Virus record (IMG/VR): IMGVR_UViG_3300027985_000978
Span: 1 to 64,000 of that record
DNA from: a virus
DNA length: 64,000 nucleotides
Reading direction: 5' to 3' (one strand)
Of this stretch, positions 7,497-14,763 are shown one piece after another. A model generated the notes under the pieces. It saw nothing but the letters and a program-made list of their open reading frames with translations, ran no database searches and was not told the DNA's origin. The position numbers and the translations under genes were made by a program. Every line of letters begins with the position of its first letter. The first letter of the stretch is position 1.

Positions 7497-8144
7497 TTAA
7501 TCTATTAACTTTCTTAGTGCTTCAGACGCTTTTTCTAGCTCTGTCATTGCGATCACTTGCCCGTCGATATGCTTTCGCATCAAACAGACAGACTCAGCAA
7601 CCACCAGCTGAAGCGACGCTACCTGCTCTTTTAGTTTGCTGGGGTTCTCGCGCCCCTCTAATGCTTTGGCTACCTCTAAAAGCTGGGCGGCCTGTTTGGT
7701 TAGATCTGCCGCTGAAACCGCGTTGATCGCGTTTTCTGTTGGTGCGTCCATTTCTATCTGTAACTGTTCTTGCGCTGGCGCTGGGTTTGTTTCCGGCTCT
7801 TTGATTGCGCTTAGTTTTAACTTGGTGCGATCTGACTTTCCGGTGATATCTTCCCGTGGGTACGCTTTTGATACCGGCAACCCTCGGAACTTATAGATAC
7901 TCCCGTGCATCCGGTGATGGAACATGGTTTCTGACTTGCTGCCGCGCCCCTTCAGGATCTTGTATTCAGCAACAAGCCCTGATTTAGTGAGTTGAGCTAA
8001 TACCTTTGGCTTGTCGGCTCTGCTCAAGCGTGCATACGTCATACATTTCTTGGCGATTTCCTTTAGCGTCATACCGCCTGATTGACGCTCTAACAGCACG
8101 CGGATCTCCCGCTCTGCCGTCATGATTAAACCAAAACTATCCAC
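7497..8144 (-). CDS. Winged-helix-like protein with a coiled-coil C-terminus, 215 aa
   Basis: The frame starts at a GTG (8144) after AGGGGG; an ATG at 8123 (MTAEREIRV) is an alternative. Residues 8-75 resemble a winged helix: helix, KEIAKKCMTYARLSRADKPK as helix-turn-helix, then LAQLTKSGLVAEYKIL as the wing side. The last 75 residues are a heptad-rich helix. The family is not recognised; DNA binding and dimerisation are inferred from composition. It is a candidate regulator encoded inside the leftward operon. Confidence 0.6.
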   Translation of the reverse strand: MDSFGLIMTAEREIRVLLERQSGGMTLKEIAKKCMTYARLSRADKPKVLAQLTKSGLVAEYKILKGRGSKSETMFHHRMHGSIYKFRGLPVSKAYPREDITGKSDRTKLKLSAIKEPETNPAPAQEQLQIEMDAPTENAINAVSAADLTKQAAQLLEVAKALEGRENPSKLKEQVASLQLVVAESVCLMRKHIDGQVIAMTELEKASEALRKLID

Positions 8145-8152
8145 TCAACCCC

Positions 8153-8338
8153 CTATTCGATATTCACAACCGGTATTTGTTTGAACTCGTAGGCAGTAAA
8201 ACCACCATTGAATAAAGCGCACTTCCATGACGCATCCTGTATGTGGCAATACTTTTCACACGGGCCGGTTTCCATTGTGCAATCCTGATTCATGCACTCA
8301 GAACAAGCCGCATTACCATCTAACTGTCTTTTGTCCAT
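8153..8338 (-). CDS. Small Cys-rich protein, 61 aa
   Basis: Seven cysteines lie within residues 12-40 (CSECMNQDC, CEKYC, C), suggesting a metal cluster or zinc knuckle. Starts in a TGATG overlap with the previous gene. No family recognised. Confidence 0.55.
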   Translation of the reverse strand: MDKRQLDGNAACSECMNQDCTMETGPCEKYCHIQDASWKCALFNGGFTAYEFKQIPVVNIE

Positions 8339-8664
8339 CAGCTACACTTCCCCATGAATCGGAACGTGAACCACTTATAAATGCAAGTAACCACTATGAT
8401 TAGTAACCACAAAGCCACCAGCACACGTTTATGGTAAAACCAGTACCAAACCCTTTTGAACGCGCTGGGCTTGCGCTGGTACGAATCCAGCGCCCTTTGC
8501 ACTTCATCCAGTAGAAGCACGACATCCATAAATTCAGTGGTGTCTTCATTTCCACAACGAGAGCACACGGAAAAACCGTTCGTTAAATCAGATCTCGCTT
8601 CACTGATTAGGAAGTTTACGCGATTTAAAAAAAGACGCTCTCGTTTTCTGCTGAAAAACATCAT
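8338..8664 (-). CDS. Small membrane protein with a CxxC motif, 108 aa
   Basis: The N-terminal half is soluble with CSRCG near residues 34-38; residues about 80-100 (VLVALWLLIIVVTCIYKWF) form one clear transmembrane helix close to the C-terminus, so the body would face the cytoplasm as a tail-anchored protein. Overlaps neighbours at both ends by a few bases. A TGATTAGGAAG match at 8604 lies inside it and is probably chance. Function unknown. Confidence 0.6.
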   Translation of the reverse strand: MMFFSRKRERLFLNRVNFLISEARSDLTNGFSVCSRCGNEDTTEFMDVVLLLDEVQRALDSYQRKPSAFKRVWYWFYHKRVLVALWLLIIVVTCIYKWFTFRFMGKCS

Positions 8665-8864
8665 TTTTTCGCTCCGTTCGGGACATTTTTCTCAAGCGGC
8701 ACACAGACGTATTTTGCGTACTTGTTCACTTCTGTTTTATAACGTTCGCCAGCGTCTTTGCAGCCCGATTCATACGCAAAAGGGCCGGTAGAAAAACCAG
8801 CGTTGATATTTCCCAGCATTGCGCCTGACATACCAATCATTAATACCCAGCCTTCAATAACCAT
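8661..8864 (-). CDS. Small protein with N-terminal hydrophobic segment, 67 aa
   Basis: Residues 4-24 (EGWVLMIGMSGAMLGNINAG) are hydrophobic enough to be a signal peptide or a membrane anchor; the remainder is polar with two cysteines that could pair in the periplasm. It lies next to another membrane protein gene, so the two may act together. Function unknown. Confidence 0.55.
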   Translation of the reverse strand: MVIEGWVLMIGMSGAMLGNINAGFSTGPFAYESGCKDAGERYKTEVNKYAKYVCVPLEKNVPNGAKK

Positions 8865-8879
8865 TACCAGCCATTCCCT

Positions 8880-9398
8880 TTAAGCCGGAGTTAAGCGACG
8901 GAACGCGGCAAGCGCACCCTGAAGGATCAGTGTGGTATCTGCTTCGCTGGTTCCCTCTGGTATGTCTTGTCGTGCCTGCTCTAAGAAGTCATTCTCAAGG
9001 CGTGTCATGCGTTGCTCTGGCGTTTCCACCAGCGCTAAATCTGCTTCAGTTACCTGATAGGCTGTTGACTCGCCCAACACGTAAAACATGCTGGTTACTG
9101 AATTCTTAGCCCATGCTTTCATCGTTGCGGATAAACTCGAAACCCCGCTTGCATCAATCTTCAGGGCGTTATCTGGTGGCGTTCCGTGGAGTAACTGCGC
9201 TTCATCACGGATTGTCTGAATGATTGCGTCTGTATTAATAAACGTGGTTACGTCTGGTAATGACGCTGACGCAAAATAAATAACCGTACCGGTCGCTATG
9301 ATCCCGCTCTCTTGCTGGGCCTCAAGCAATGCAGCCTCTTTGCTGTTATAGATAAATAAATCGTTATCCAGTGACCAGAAAACTTGTGTATCGCTCAT
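8880..9398 (-). CDS. Hypothetical protein, 172 aa
   Basis: The ATG at 9398 (MSDTQVF) overlaps the stop of the upstream gene and has GGAG 9 bases ahead, so it is preferred over the frame start at 9416. Mixed composition, with an acidic helical C-terminal half. No motif recognised. Confidence 0.6.
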   Translation of the reverse strand: MSDTQVFWSLDNDLFIYNSKEAALLEAQQESGIIATGTVIYFASASLPDVTTFINTDAIIQTIRDEAQLLHGTPPDNALKIDASGVSSLSATMKAWAKNSVTSMFYVLGESTAYQVTEADLALVETPEQRMTRLENDFLEQARQDIPEGTSEADTTLILQGALAAFRRLTPA

Positions 9399-9760
9399 TA
9401 AAAATAACTCCGCCAAACTGCGCCCAATGCGCTTAAAAACTCAGGAAAACCAAACCACCAGCAAATGACATTCAGAATAGTGACAATCCCAACGGGAATA
9501 AAAATTCCTAGCAATTCTTGGCACGTTAATACCTCGCCCACATCATCCAGTTTTTTCATGATTGCAGCGTCAACGTTCCGGTGATTTTCTATCACCTGCT
9601 GACACTCGTTTAGCTGTTCAGAAAGCCACACAACGGATTGCGCTAAATCACCTTTAGCCGTAGCCACAACCCGCACTCCGTCAATATTGATACGATTCAC
9701 AAAATCAATATTTGGCGTCACATCATCATCATGTTCTAAAACCAGTGTTACACGTCCCAT
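9398..9760 (-). CDS. Membrane-anchored hypothetical protein, 120 aa
   Basis: The soluble N-terminal part (about 80 residues) is followed by a hydrophobic segment (IFIPVGIVTILNVICWWFGF, residues about 86-105) near the C-terminus. It starts in an overlap with the upstream gene. Together with the two membrane proteins at 8338-8864 it suggests part of this operon acts at the inner membrane. Function unknown. Confidence 0.6.
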   Translation of the reverse strand: MGRVTLVLEHDDDVTPNIDFVNRINIDGVRVVATAKGDLAQSVVWLSEQLNECQQVIENHRNVDAAIMKKLDDVGEVLTCQELLGIFIPVGIVTILNVICWWFGFPEFLSALGAVWRSYF

Positions 9761-10365
9761 TACACCCCCACGTTTGCTGTTAAAACCGCTATGCGGCGCT
9801 TGATATCGTTGAATACATCTTCGACCGTTGGCGGGTTAATGTTCGGCATGTCCAGTGCGGTTAATGCCTCCCCGATCTCGCCAATCAACAGACTGTTAAA
9901 ATCCACGTTCTGCGCAGTACGTTGGCCGCCAAATGTCATAAATGCGTGCGGATTCTCTGCTGCTACCTCTTCCATTTTTTCGATAACAGGTGCGTACTTC
10001 TTGATCGGGCTCTGCCCTGCTGCATAGTTATCCTGAACCGCTTTCAAGGCTGTTTGCACTGGCGACAACCTCTCTGTGCTGGCTGAATTAACCAACCCAT
10101 CTACGGCATGGATCAGGCGGTTTACCAGCGCTTTCAGTTTCTTGTTTTGCCATTCCACAAAGGCTGTTTTGTTCTGGTTCTCTGATTGGCTGGCGTATCC
10201 AGTGGCATATTTGAAGGCGTTGTAATCCAGCCCACCAGCTGGATCAGTCATAAGGCTTTGCAGTAACTCAGCTTGCGTAGATTCAACCGGTAGATCGATT
10301 GTCAGTGTTTGTGCGTGCTGCAACTGGACGCGCATTTCTGGCGTGATTGGTACTTGAATATTCAT
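9760..10365 (-). CDS. Hypothetical protein, 201 aa
   Basis: Mostly helical and soluble, with ATG 10365 preceded by a short AGG. No catalytic motif or known domain was recognised. Neighbouring genes abut it on both sides. Confidence 0.55.
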   Translation of the reverse strand: MNIQVPITPEMRVQLQHAQTLTIDLPVESTQAELLQSLMTDPAGGLDYNAFKYATGYASQSENQNKTAFVEWQNKKLKALVNRLIHAVDGLVNSASTERLSPVQTALKAVQDNYAAGQSPIKKYAPVIEKMEEVAAENPHAFMTFGGQRTAQNVDFNSLLIGEIGEALTALDMPNINPPTVEDVFNDIKRRIAVLTANVGV

Positions 10366-10371
10366 ATATAC

Positions 10372-10716
10372 CTACCGGTTCAGTAATTGTTTCAGTTCGC
10401 TGGTGGAATCTTTGTGCTGACGGCTTAATACCTGTTTTGTAGTTTCAGCTATGCGCTCCCACTCTGGCTGTCTCTTTGCCGCCTCGATGCGTTTATCACA
10501 AAGCGTCTTGCGTTGCTGTGCGATAGCTTTTTTGTTTTCATCCTTGGCGAACTTGACCGCTTCGCCGTAGTAGTGGCTGGCCGTTTCATAATCCTTGCGC
10601 TGTTCGGCGCGGGTTCCAGTGAGCCAGTTATGCCGGAATTGGCCGTCACCAATGAAATTAGCGTGACCTCGGCGCGTTGGTAGTGTTTCCATTTCGTAAT
10701 CAGTGAGTGAATTCAT
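10372..10716 (-). CDS. Helical, possibly TPR-like small protein, 114 aa
   Basis: Residues about 37-70 (DYETASHYYGEAVKFAKDEN) have the spacing of one tetratricopeptide-like helical hairpin; the rest is basic and helical. ATG 10716 has AAGGA upstream and lies inside the end of the preceding gene. Function unknown. Confidence 0.55.
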   Translation of the reverse strand: MNSLTDYEMETLPTRRGHANFIGDGQFRHNWLTGTRAEQRKDYETASHYYGEAVKFAKDENKKAIAQQRKTLCDKRIEAAKRQPEWERIAETTKQVLSRQHKDSTSELKQLLNR

Positions 10717-11029
10717 TGCTTGTATCCTTCAGTCCTAATAATTCAGCCGCCTTGCTGTTTTCCAGTAACTCGGTTGATATACCCTGACAAAACTTAGCCA
10801 TTGCAGCTTCACGGCGCTGTTCTGCGCTTAATGAAAAAGCATCTCTTTGATAACTGGTAGCGATCCGGTTTGCTATCCCGTGTAACCGTTCCCCCATGTA
10901 CCACATGGAGTTGTTATCAGCGCGGGAAGTGACAAGGGAACGATCAACGTTCCGGCCAATCAGAATATTTGCAGCGAACCGGATCAGCGCAACTTCTAAT
11001 CGCGCCTTCATCCATTCCTTCATACTCAT
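10700..11029 (-). CDS. Hypothetical protein, 109 aa
   Basis: ATG at 11029 preceded by GGAG at 8 bases. Helical; includes NILIGRNVDRSLVTSRADNN and a conserved-looking MWYMGERLHGIANRIATSY. Overlaps both neighbours. No family recognised. Confidence 0.55.
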   Translation of the reverse strand: MSMKEWMKARLEVALIRFAANILIGRNVDRSLVTSRADNNSMWYMGERLHGIANRIATSYQRDAFSLSAEQRREAAMAKFCQGISTELLENSKAAELLGLKDTSNEFTH

Positions 11030-11346
11030 TAAACCGGCTCCTGTTCGTTGGCCTGTTTAATGTCTTCAGGTGTGAATTGCTCACATAGATCTGTTTTGCC
11101 AGTGAGGATATAAACCAGATACGGCGCTAAGGCTGGGTGACTAGCAATGCGGGTTACAATTTCAATCCCCATGTCCCGATATCCCAACTCGTAATTTTTC
11201 AGTGTGGTTGTCGGAAAATCAGGGTGGATCATGGCGGCGAATTTTGGACGGGATAACCCCATACCGTCGCGTACTTCTCTCATGCGTGCGCCACATGCGC
11301 CGTAGTTTTTCGCGTTCTCTTTTGCGCGGTTTGCTTGCTTGGTCAT
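11029..11346 (-). CDS. XRE-like helix-turn-helix regulator, 105 aa
   Basis: Residues about 20-65 fit a Cro/C1-type helix-turn-helix: MREVRDGMGLSRPKFAAMIH, then TTLKNYELGYRDMG with the T-L-K-N-Y-E recognition-helix pattern typical of this family. The C-terminal 40 residues are helical and may dimerise. It sits just downstream of the MT-A70 gene in the leftward operon. It is one of two candidates in the window for binding the operators in 12909-13161. Confidence 0.75.
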   Translation of the reverse strand: MTKQANRAKENAKNYGACGARMREVRDGMGLSRPKFAAMIHPDFPTTTLKNYELGYRDMGIEIVTRIASHPALAPYLVYILTGKTDLCEQFTPEDIKQANEQEPV

Positions 11347-11383
11347 CGTTGTTTCTCTCTATAGTGGTTAGTGGTTTTTGTTG

Positions 11384-12250
11384 TTAGCTGACAGCTGCGA
11401 TTGCGCGGCCTTCAGTGCTTGTATCTTCGAGTTCAGGGCTTGGATCGCCCGTTGTGTTAATTGCTGGTTGTTCATTTTGTTTCCTTATCGTTTTGTTATT
11501 TTTTTGTTGTACTGGCCGGACATCCACCAGCTGAAATGTTTCTGGATCAATTTCAAAATCAGTACGCTCGACCTGATCGCCTAATGCGGCCCAGCCGTTC
11601 CGGTTCAGACGAGTGAAGACATCAAACTTTTTAGCGCCCTTACCCATGAATCGATCAAGGCGCTGGTAAACAGCGTCGGGCTTCACGCTATGTTCCTGCA
11701 CCAACTCTTCCAAAACTTGGTGAATTCCTTTGTCTTCCCGCTTTGGTTTACCACGAAGGCCAATCAGCACGATCTCAGCGTTGGCGCGGGTATGGCTTCC
11801 CATCCCCCAAAACCACTTATCTTTACCGGCCCGTTTCATTTCTTCAGCGTTCAGGAACGTTAAAACGTCTTTAACCGGTACAATCTTTTGCTTGCCAAAC
11901 TTGGCACGGAAAGCGCGGCGCAATGACAATGCAAAATTCGGCCAATAGTTCTTGGTGCGCTTCACCCATACAAAGCCAACGGTTGAATAACGAAAACCCC
12001 ACGCATTCAGCACAGAAAATGATTCTTCGAGTAGTGGAAATGTCGTCCACATGAACAGGTACGCATCTTTCTTGCAGTAGTCGCCCACGTTCATCTGTCT
12101 TAATTCCTCAATAGACATCGTGTCGTACCAACGGGCCGCGCCACCTCGATTCCTGCTTTCGTCTTTGTAGCGCCACGGCGGATCGGCATGTACCAAATCA
12201 AAACCGCTCGGATCGTGTTTAATGATTTTTTTAACGCTTTTCCCTGCCAT
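11384..12250 (-). CDS. MT-A70 family adenine-N6 DNA methyltransferase
   Basis: 288 residues. The catalytic DPPW is at residues 23-26 (HADPPWRYKD); later come the family signatures GMGSHTRANAEIVLIGLRG and HSVKPDAVYQR. These place it in the MT-A70 class of SAM-dependent adenine methyltransferases, which includes several phage DNA modification enzymes. P1 itself encodes a Dam-type methylase (Dmt), so this would be a different solution to self-modification. The last 55 residues form a polar Thr/Glu/Gln-rich tail outside the fold. The upstream gene is a DnaJ-type zinc protein. Confidence 0.9.
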   Translation of the reverse strand: MAGKSVKKIIKHDPSGFDLVHADPPWRYKDESRNRGGAARWYDTMSIEELRQMNVGDYCKKDAYLFMWTTFPLLEESFSVLNAWGFRYSTVGFVWVKRTKNYWPNFALSLRRAFRAKFGKQKIVPVKDVLTFLNAEEMKRAGKDKWFWGMGSHTRANAEIVLIGLRGKPKREDKGIHQVLEELVQEHSVKPDAVYQRLDRFMGKGAKKFDVFTRLNRNGWAALGDQVERTDFEIDPETFQLVDVRPVQQKNNKTIRKQNEQPAINTTGDPSPELEDTSTEGRAIAAVS

Positions 12251-12259
12251 TGGTTCGCC

Positions 12260-12682
12260 TTAATCGAATCTTGAGTTAATTTCGTTACCTTGCTTGATGT
12301 CTTTCAGGCGGCTGATTTCGTCTTCACCCACTAGCAAAACCAGATCGTCCAGTTCCCGTTTCTTTGCGTTAAACATCAGGCGCAACTTGCGGCCACCAGT
12401 AAGCAAGTGCTTCACCAGTGCAACCGGATCTGACAAATCAAAGCCGGTTCCGTCACACAGATAGCATTCTGATTTACTGAACAAGCCGGAAACTATGCCT
12501 GTACCGTGACAGTTCGGGCATTTCTGCACGCCTGCTTTCTTCTCGGCTGCTTCAGCTGCAATGCTGGCCGGAGTATCAAATTTGATATGGAATGATTCTA
12601 AAACGCTGGGTAATTCCTGCTGTTTTCGACCTAACAGGGCTTCCCGTTGCTGGCGTTTGAAAGCAATTGACTCTTCACTCAC
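12260..12682 (-). CDS. Zinc-finger protein with DnaJ-type CxxCxGxG motifs, 140 aa
   Basis: Starts at a GTG that overlaps the end of the regulator gene upstream. CPNCHGTG and CYLCDGTG (residues about 54-84) form a single DnaJ-like zinc-binding pair, so one rubredoxin-like zinc site is expected. The N-terminal helix is Gln/Arg-rich, and the C-terminal 50 residues are helical. Such proteins occur in phage early operons; substrate unknown. Confidence 0.65.
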   Translation of the reverse strand: MSEESIAFKRQQREALLGRKQQELPSVLESFHIKFDTPASIAAEAAEKKAGVQKCPNCHGTGIVSGLFSKSECYLCDGTGFDLSDPVALVKHLLTGGRKLRLMFNAKKRELDDLVLLVGEDEISRLKDIKQGNEINSRFD

Positions 12683-12908
12683 TGATAGCTGCCTTACGTT
12701 CTGCCATCTGGAACGAGTTAAGCATCATGAGAGTTTGAATGTGGCTGGCGATAGTATCCGGCACGCGGTTTCTACGATGAATCGCGGCTAATGCGCTGGC
12801 GTTTCTGAAGCCTAAAAGCTGGGCGAACTTCTTCTTGGAGCCGTACCCGTCCCCAATCAGGGCGATACGTGCAACGTCTAAATCAGTGGGCTTGCTGACT
12901 ATGAACAT
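12675..12908 (-). CDS. Helix-turn-helix regulator, first gene of the leftward operon
   Basis: 77 residues. YGSKKKFAQLLGFRNASALA (residues 22-41) followed by IHRRNRVPDTIASHIQ matches the N-terminal helix-turn-helix of phage CI-type repressors. Its promoter region contains a 9-bp inverted repeat over the -10, so it may repress its own operon. The ribosome site is weak. As the promoter-proximal gene of a 12 kb operon, it is a good candidate master regulator of that unit; whether it is the lysogeny repressor cannot be told. Confidence 0.7.
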   Translation of the reverse strand: MFIVSKPTDLDVARIALIGDGYGSKKKFAQLLGFRNASALAAIHRRNRVPDTIASHIQTLMMLNSFQMAERKAAISE

Positions 12909-12919
12909 TGATACAATCC

Positions 12920-12956
12920 ATTTGTAACCTATTGGCCGTTAATCTACGTTACAAAT
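12920..12956 (-). promoter_or_regulatory. Leftward promoter -10 region with 9-bp operator
   Basis: ATTTGTAAC (12920-12928) mirrors GTTACAAAT (12948-12956). On the minus strand, -35 TTGAAA (12969-12964), a 17-base spacer and -10 TAGATT (12946-12941) form a sigma70-like promoter whose -10 lies inside the inverted repeat, so a bound protein would block it. Confidence 0.65.
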
Positions 12957-12971
12957 CGACGCTTTTCAATC

Positions 12972-12981
12972 TTCCTAATCA
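12972..12981 (-). promoter_or_regulatory. TGATTAGGA operator-like element, copy c
   Basis: TGATTAGGAA on the minus strand, immediately upstream of the -35 of the leftward promoter. Confidence 0.65.
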
Positions 12982-13009
12982 AATTTTAAAATCGAACGAT
13001 CATAAAACA

Positions 13010-13018
13010 TCCTAATCA
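13010..13018 (-). promoter_or_regulatory. TGATTAGGA operator-like element, copy d
   Basis: TGATTAGGA on the minus strand, 38 bases from copy c and in the same orientation, in the middle of the divergent control region. Confidence 0.65.
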
Positions 13019-13050
13019 AACAACCGTCACAAAATCACTGTTTAAAAGTG

Positions 13051-13105
13051 TAGACACATAACAAAACAACTATTACATTAATCATATTGGTTCGTTTGAA
13101 CCAAT
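13051..13105 (+). promoter_or_regulatory. Rightward promoter with downstream palindromic operator
   Basis: TAGACA (13051-13056), a 17-base spacer and TACATT (13074-13079) form a plausible sigma70 promoter. The palindrome ATTGGTTC - GTTT - GAACCAAT (13086-13105) covers the expected start site and would act as an operator. Confidence 0.6.
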
Positions 13106-13161
13106 AAGCGCGGTGTCGTTACCACCGGCCTTTTTAAACCACATCAAGAAGCGAGATACAT

Positions 13162-13332
13162 ATGGACGACTCACAAGCCATTAGCATGAATGCAATCCGT
13201 CAAATCACCACCTTTGACCAGCTGAAAGCCTTTGAAAAACGGGTTTATCAGATGGATATCAACTGGACTTTGCGCGACAAACTGATCCGCCAAGCCACAC
13301 AAAACTTTGCTGAAGCCAGCCCCCTGATTTAA
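13162..13332 (+). CDS. Small hypothetical protein, 56 aa
   Basis: Too short for many gene callers but well supported: it starts at ATG 13162 after the rightward promoter and operator and ends at TAA 13330-13332, directly before a terminator. The product (starts MDDSQAISMN) is helical and soluble. Its leader shares the 14-mer CACATCAAGAAGCG (13140-13153) with the leader of the gene at 25883. The position opposite the regulator gene is typical of Cro- or Cox-like proteins, but there is no clear DNA-binding motif. Confidence 0.6.
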   Translation: MDDSQAISMNAIRQITTFDQLKAFEKRVYQMDINWTLRDKLIRQATQNFAEASPLI

Positions 13333-13344
13333 TTGCTAATCAAG

Positions 13345-13364
13345 CCGCCCACGGGCGGTTTTTT
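13345..13364 (+). terminator. Rho-independent terminator
   Basis: CCGCC - CACG - GGCGG followed by six T residues, right after the 56-aa gene. Confidence 0.8.
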
Positions 13365-13398
13365 AATTGGCGATACCACCAGCGATAGGATTACGAAA

Positions 13399-14214
13399 AT
13401 GAACAAACAAGACCACATCAATAGCGCATTAGAAACTCTGAATACTCACGTTTTCACCAAGCTGGTTAGTAACCAAGATATCGTTGCATGGCGTTGCAAG
13501 CGCCCTAACTCAAGCTGTTATGCGTTCGATATTCTGATCACCCACTACGGGATCTCAGTTGTCGGGGATATTGATAATTTAACGTTTCGTGTCGGTTCGT
13601 CTTACGGTATGGAATTCTTGGCAGGGCGTGACGTTGAATACTATATCCACTCAAAATTAGACCACCACTGTAAAGAGCGGGATCTGAATCATGATCGCGT
13701 TCGTGAGTTCTGCTTGATGCACTGGCTTGAACCAATCCGAGAAGCAATCGTTGACAACTTGGACTATGAACAACAAGAAGCATTCAAAGAAGCGCTGAAG
13801 AAATACGGCTTTAAAGATGAATCTGATTTCATGTGGCTGGATGACGAAAACCAGATCCGCAACCTTTCCTCACTCGATCTGTTAATCGGTATCGCATCCT
13901 GCATCTCTAATGACTTTGACGAACTGGCGGCGGAAATCGAAGACGAAGAAACAGGACATACGCCGATCAATCTGGCAGACCTGATCGCCGCGCTACGCAA
14001 TATTAGCGACTCAAGCACTGAAGAAGAATTTTGCCATTACCTAGCGGATAGCGACACACCAGAAGGGTATATGGAATTGTCAGATTGGACGTTCACCAAG
14101 CCTTCAGAATTTTTAATCAGCCGCCTGTACTTGGTGAATCAGGCTGCTCAGAAAATCATGAAACAAATCAAAGACGCCGAAGAACAGGCGCACAAAGAAG
14201 GAATCCACGCATGA
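13399..14214 (+). CDS. Hypothetical acidic protein, 271 aa
   Basis: ATG at 13399 begins MNKQDHINSALETL; the frame is open upstream but that stretch overlaps the terminator. The protein is acidic, mixed alpha/beta, with several Asp/Glu clusters (for example EIEDEETGHTP). No catalytic motif was found. It is translationally coupled by ATGA to the DUF551-like gene after it. A Chi octamer lies at 13376, between the terminator and this gene. Function unknown. Confidence 0.65.
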   Translation: MNKQDHINSALETLNTHVFTKLVSNQDIVAWRCKRPNSSCYAFDILITHYGISVVGDIDNLTFRVGSSYGMEFLAGRDVEYYIHSKLDHHCKERDLNHDRVREFCLMHWLEPIREAIVDNLDYEQQEAFKEALKKYGFKDESDFMWLDDENQIRNLSSLDLLIGIASCISNDFDELAAEIEDEETGHTPINLADLIAALRNISDSSTEEEFCHYLADSDTPEGYMELSDWTFTKPSEFLISRLYLVNQAAQKIMKQIKDAEEQAHKEGIHA

Positions 14215-14456
14215 AAAACCTACCACCTAAAGCAGATAGCCACCATTGGCTTGATGCCGCCGCAAAACCATCAGTAGTCGTTCTAGCTAAGTTTCAGGCA
14301 TTTAGTAACCTTGTGTTATGTCGGTATTATTATGCTTTGAAAGAATGGCATATTGACGGTTTTCACGGTTCATCACCGGAGCCGGTTGAATGGTGGCTAT
14401 TGCCGGAGACGGGAACCGGAACACGGGTTAATGCTCCCGCTGAACAATCAGCCTGA
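14211..14456 (+). CDS. DUF551-like small protein, 81 aa
   Basis: Start ATG overlaps the preceding stop (ATGA). The central Trp-containing segment and the end PEPVEWWLLPE match the DUF551 pattern (a final V-x-x-W-x-x-L-P) found in many enterobacterial phages and of unknown function. Compact, no membrane segment. Confidence 0.65.
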   Translation: MKNLPPKADSHHWLDAAAKPSVVVLAKFQAFSNLVLCRYYYALKEWHIDGFHGSSPEPVEWWLLPETGTGTRVNAPAEQSA

Positions 14457-14499
14457 TCATGACGGATTGATGAATATCTCCTTTTGGATCTTTTTTTGA

Positions 14500-14528
14500 A
14501 AAAACTCGTTGAAAGACGGGTTTTTTTA
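14500..14528 (+). terminator. Terminator after the 13399-14456 unit
   Basis: ACTCG and CGGGT pair (one G-T) around an 8-base loop and are followed by a run of T; an A run precedes the stem. Moderate strength. Confidence 0.6.
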
Positions 14529-14637
14529 CATCTGCTATTCACGCCAGTAATACCACCAGCACAAACCAATGATTTTAAAAGATATTCCCAAACGGATATG
14601 TATAAATAAACAGGTATCGAATTGATTTAGAACAAGA

Positions 14638-14664
14638 AAAAAGGCTGCACAGTGGCAGCCTTCA
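14638..14664 (-). terminator. Strong terminator on the minus strand
   Basis: On the minus strand AAGGCTGC - CACTGT - GCAGCCTT is followed by TTTTCTTG. No minus-strand gene lies between it and 15800, so it ends either read-through from the protease gene or a small RNA antisense to the rep leader. Confidence 0.75.
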
Positions 14665-14673
14665 TGAAGAATT

Positions 14674-14702
14674 CAAGCCGTTGATTAGGAATCAAGGGCT
14701 TG
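14674..14702. promoter_or_regulatory. TGATTAGGA operator-like element, copy e (extended palindrome)
   Basis: CAAGCCGTTGATT - AGG - AATCAAGGGCTTG: 13-base arms with one mismatch around the central AGG. This is the most symmetric copy and shows that the element can act as a dimer-binding operator. Confidence 0.65.
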
Positions 14703-14763
14703 ATCACTCCAACGCAGATCGGTTAGAGTGAGCGGGTGATCAGGTTCCCATACCCGATCACCC
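14702..14763. promoter_or_regulatory. GATC cluster with 8-bp inverted repeat
   Basis: GATC at 14702, 14717, 14738 and 14756. GGGTGATC (14734-14741) mirrors GATCACCC (14756-14763). About one GATC per 256 bases is expected, so four in 58 bases is a cluster. It resembles Dam-sensitive origin or pac sequences of P1 in kind, not in exact sequence. Confidence 0.55.

Noticed and set aside
8604-8614. TGATTAGGAAG match inside the 108-aa membrane protein gene
   Set aside because: It is the only copy inside a gene; about 0.5 chance copies of the 9-mer are expected in the window, so it is not counted as an operator.
14734-14763. GGGTGATC/GATCACCC stem as a terminator
   Set aside because: On + it is followed by an A run and on - by no T run after the stem, so it does not fit a rho-independent terminator.
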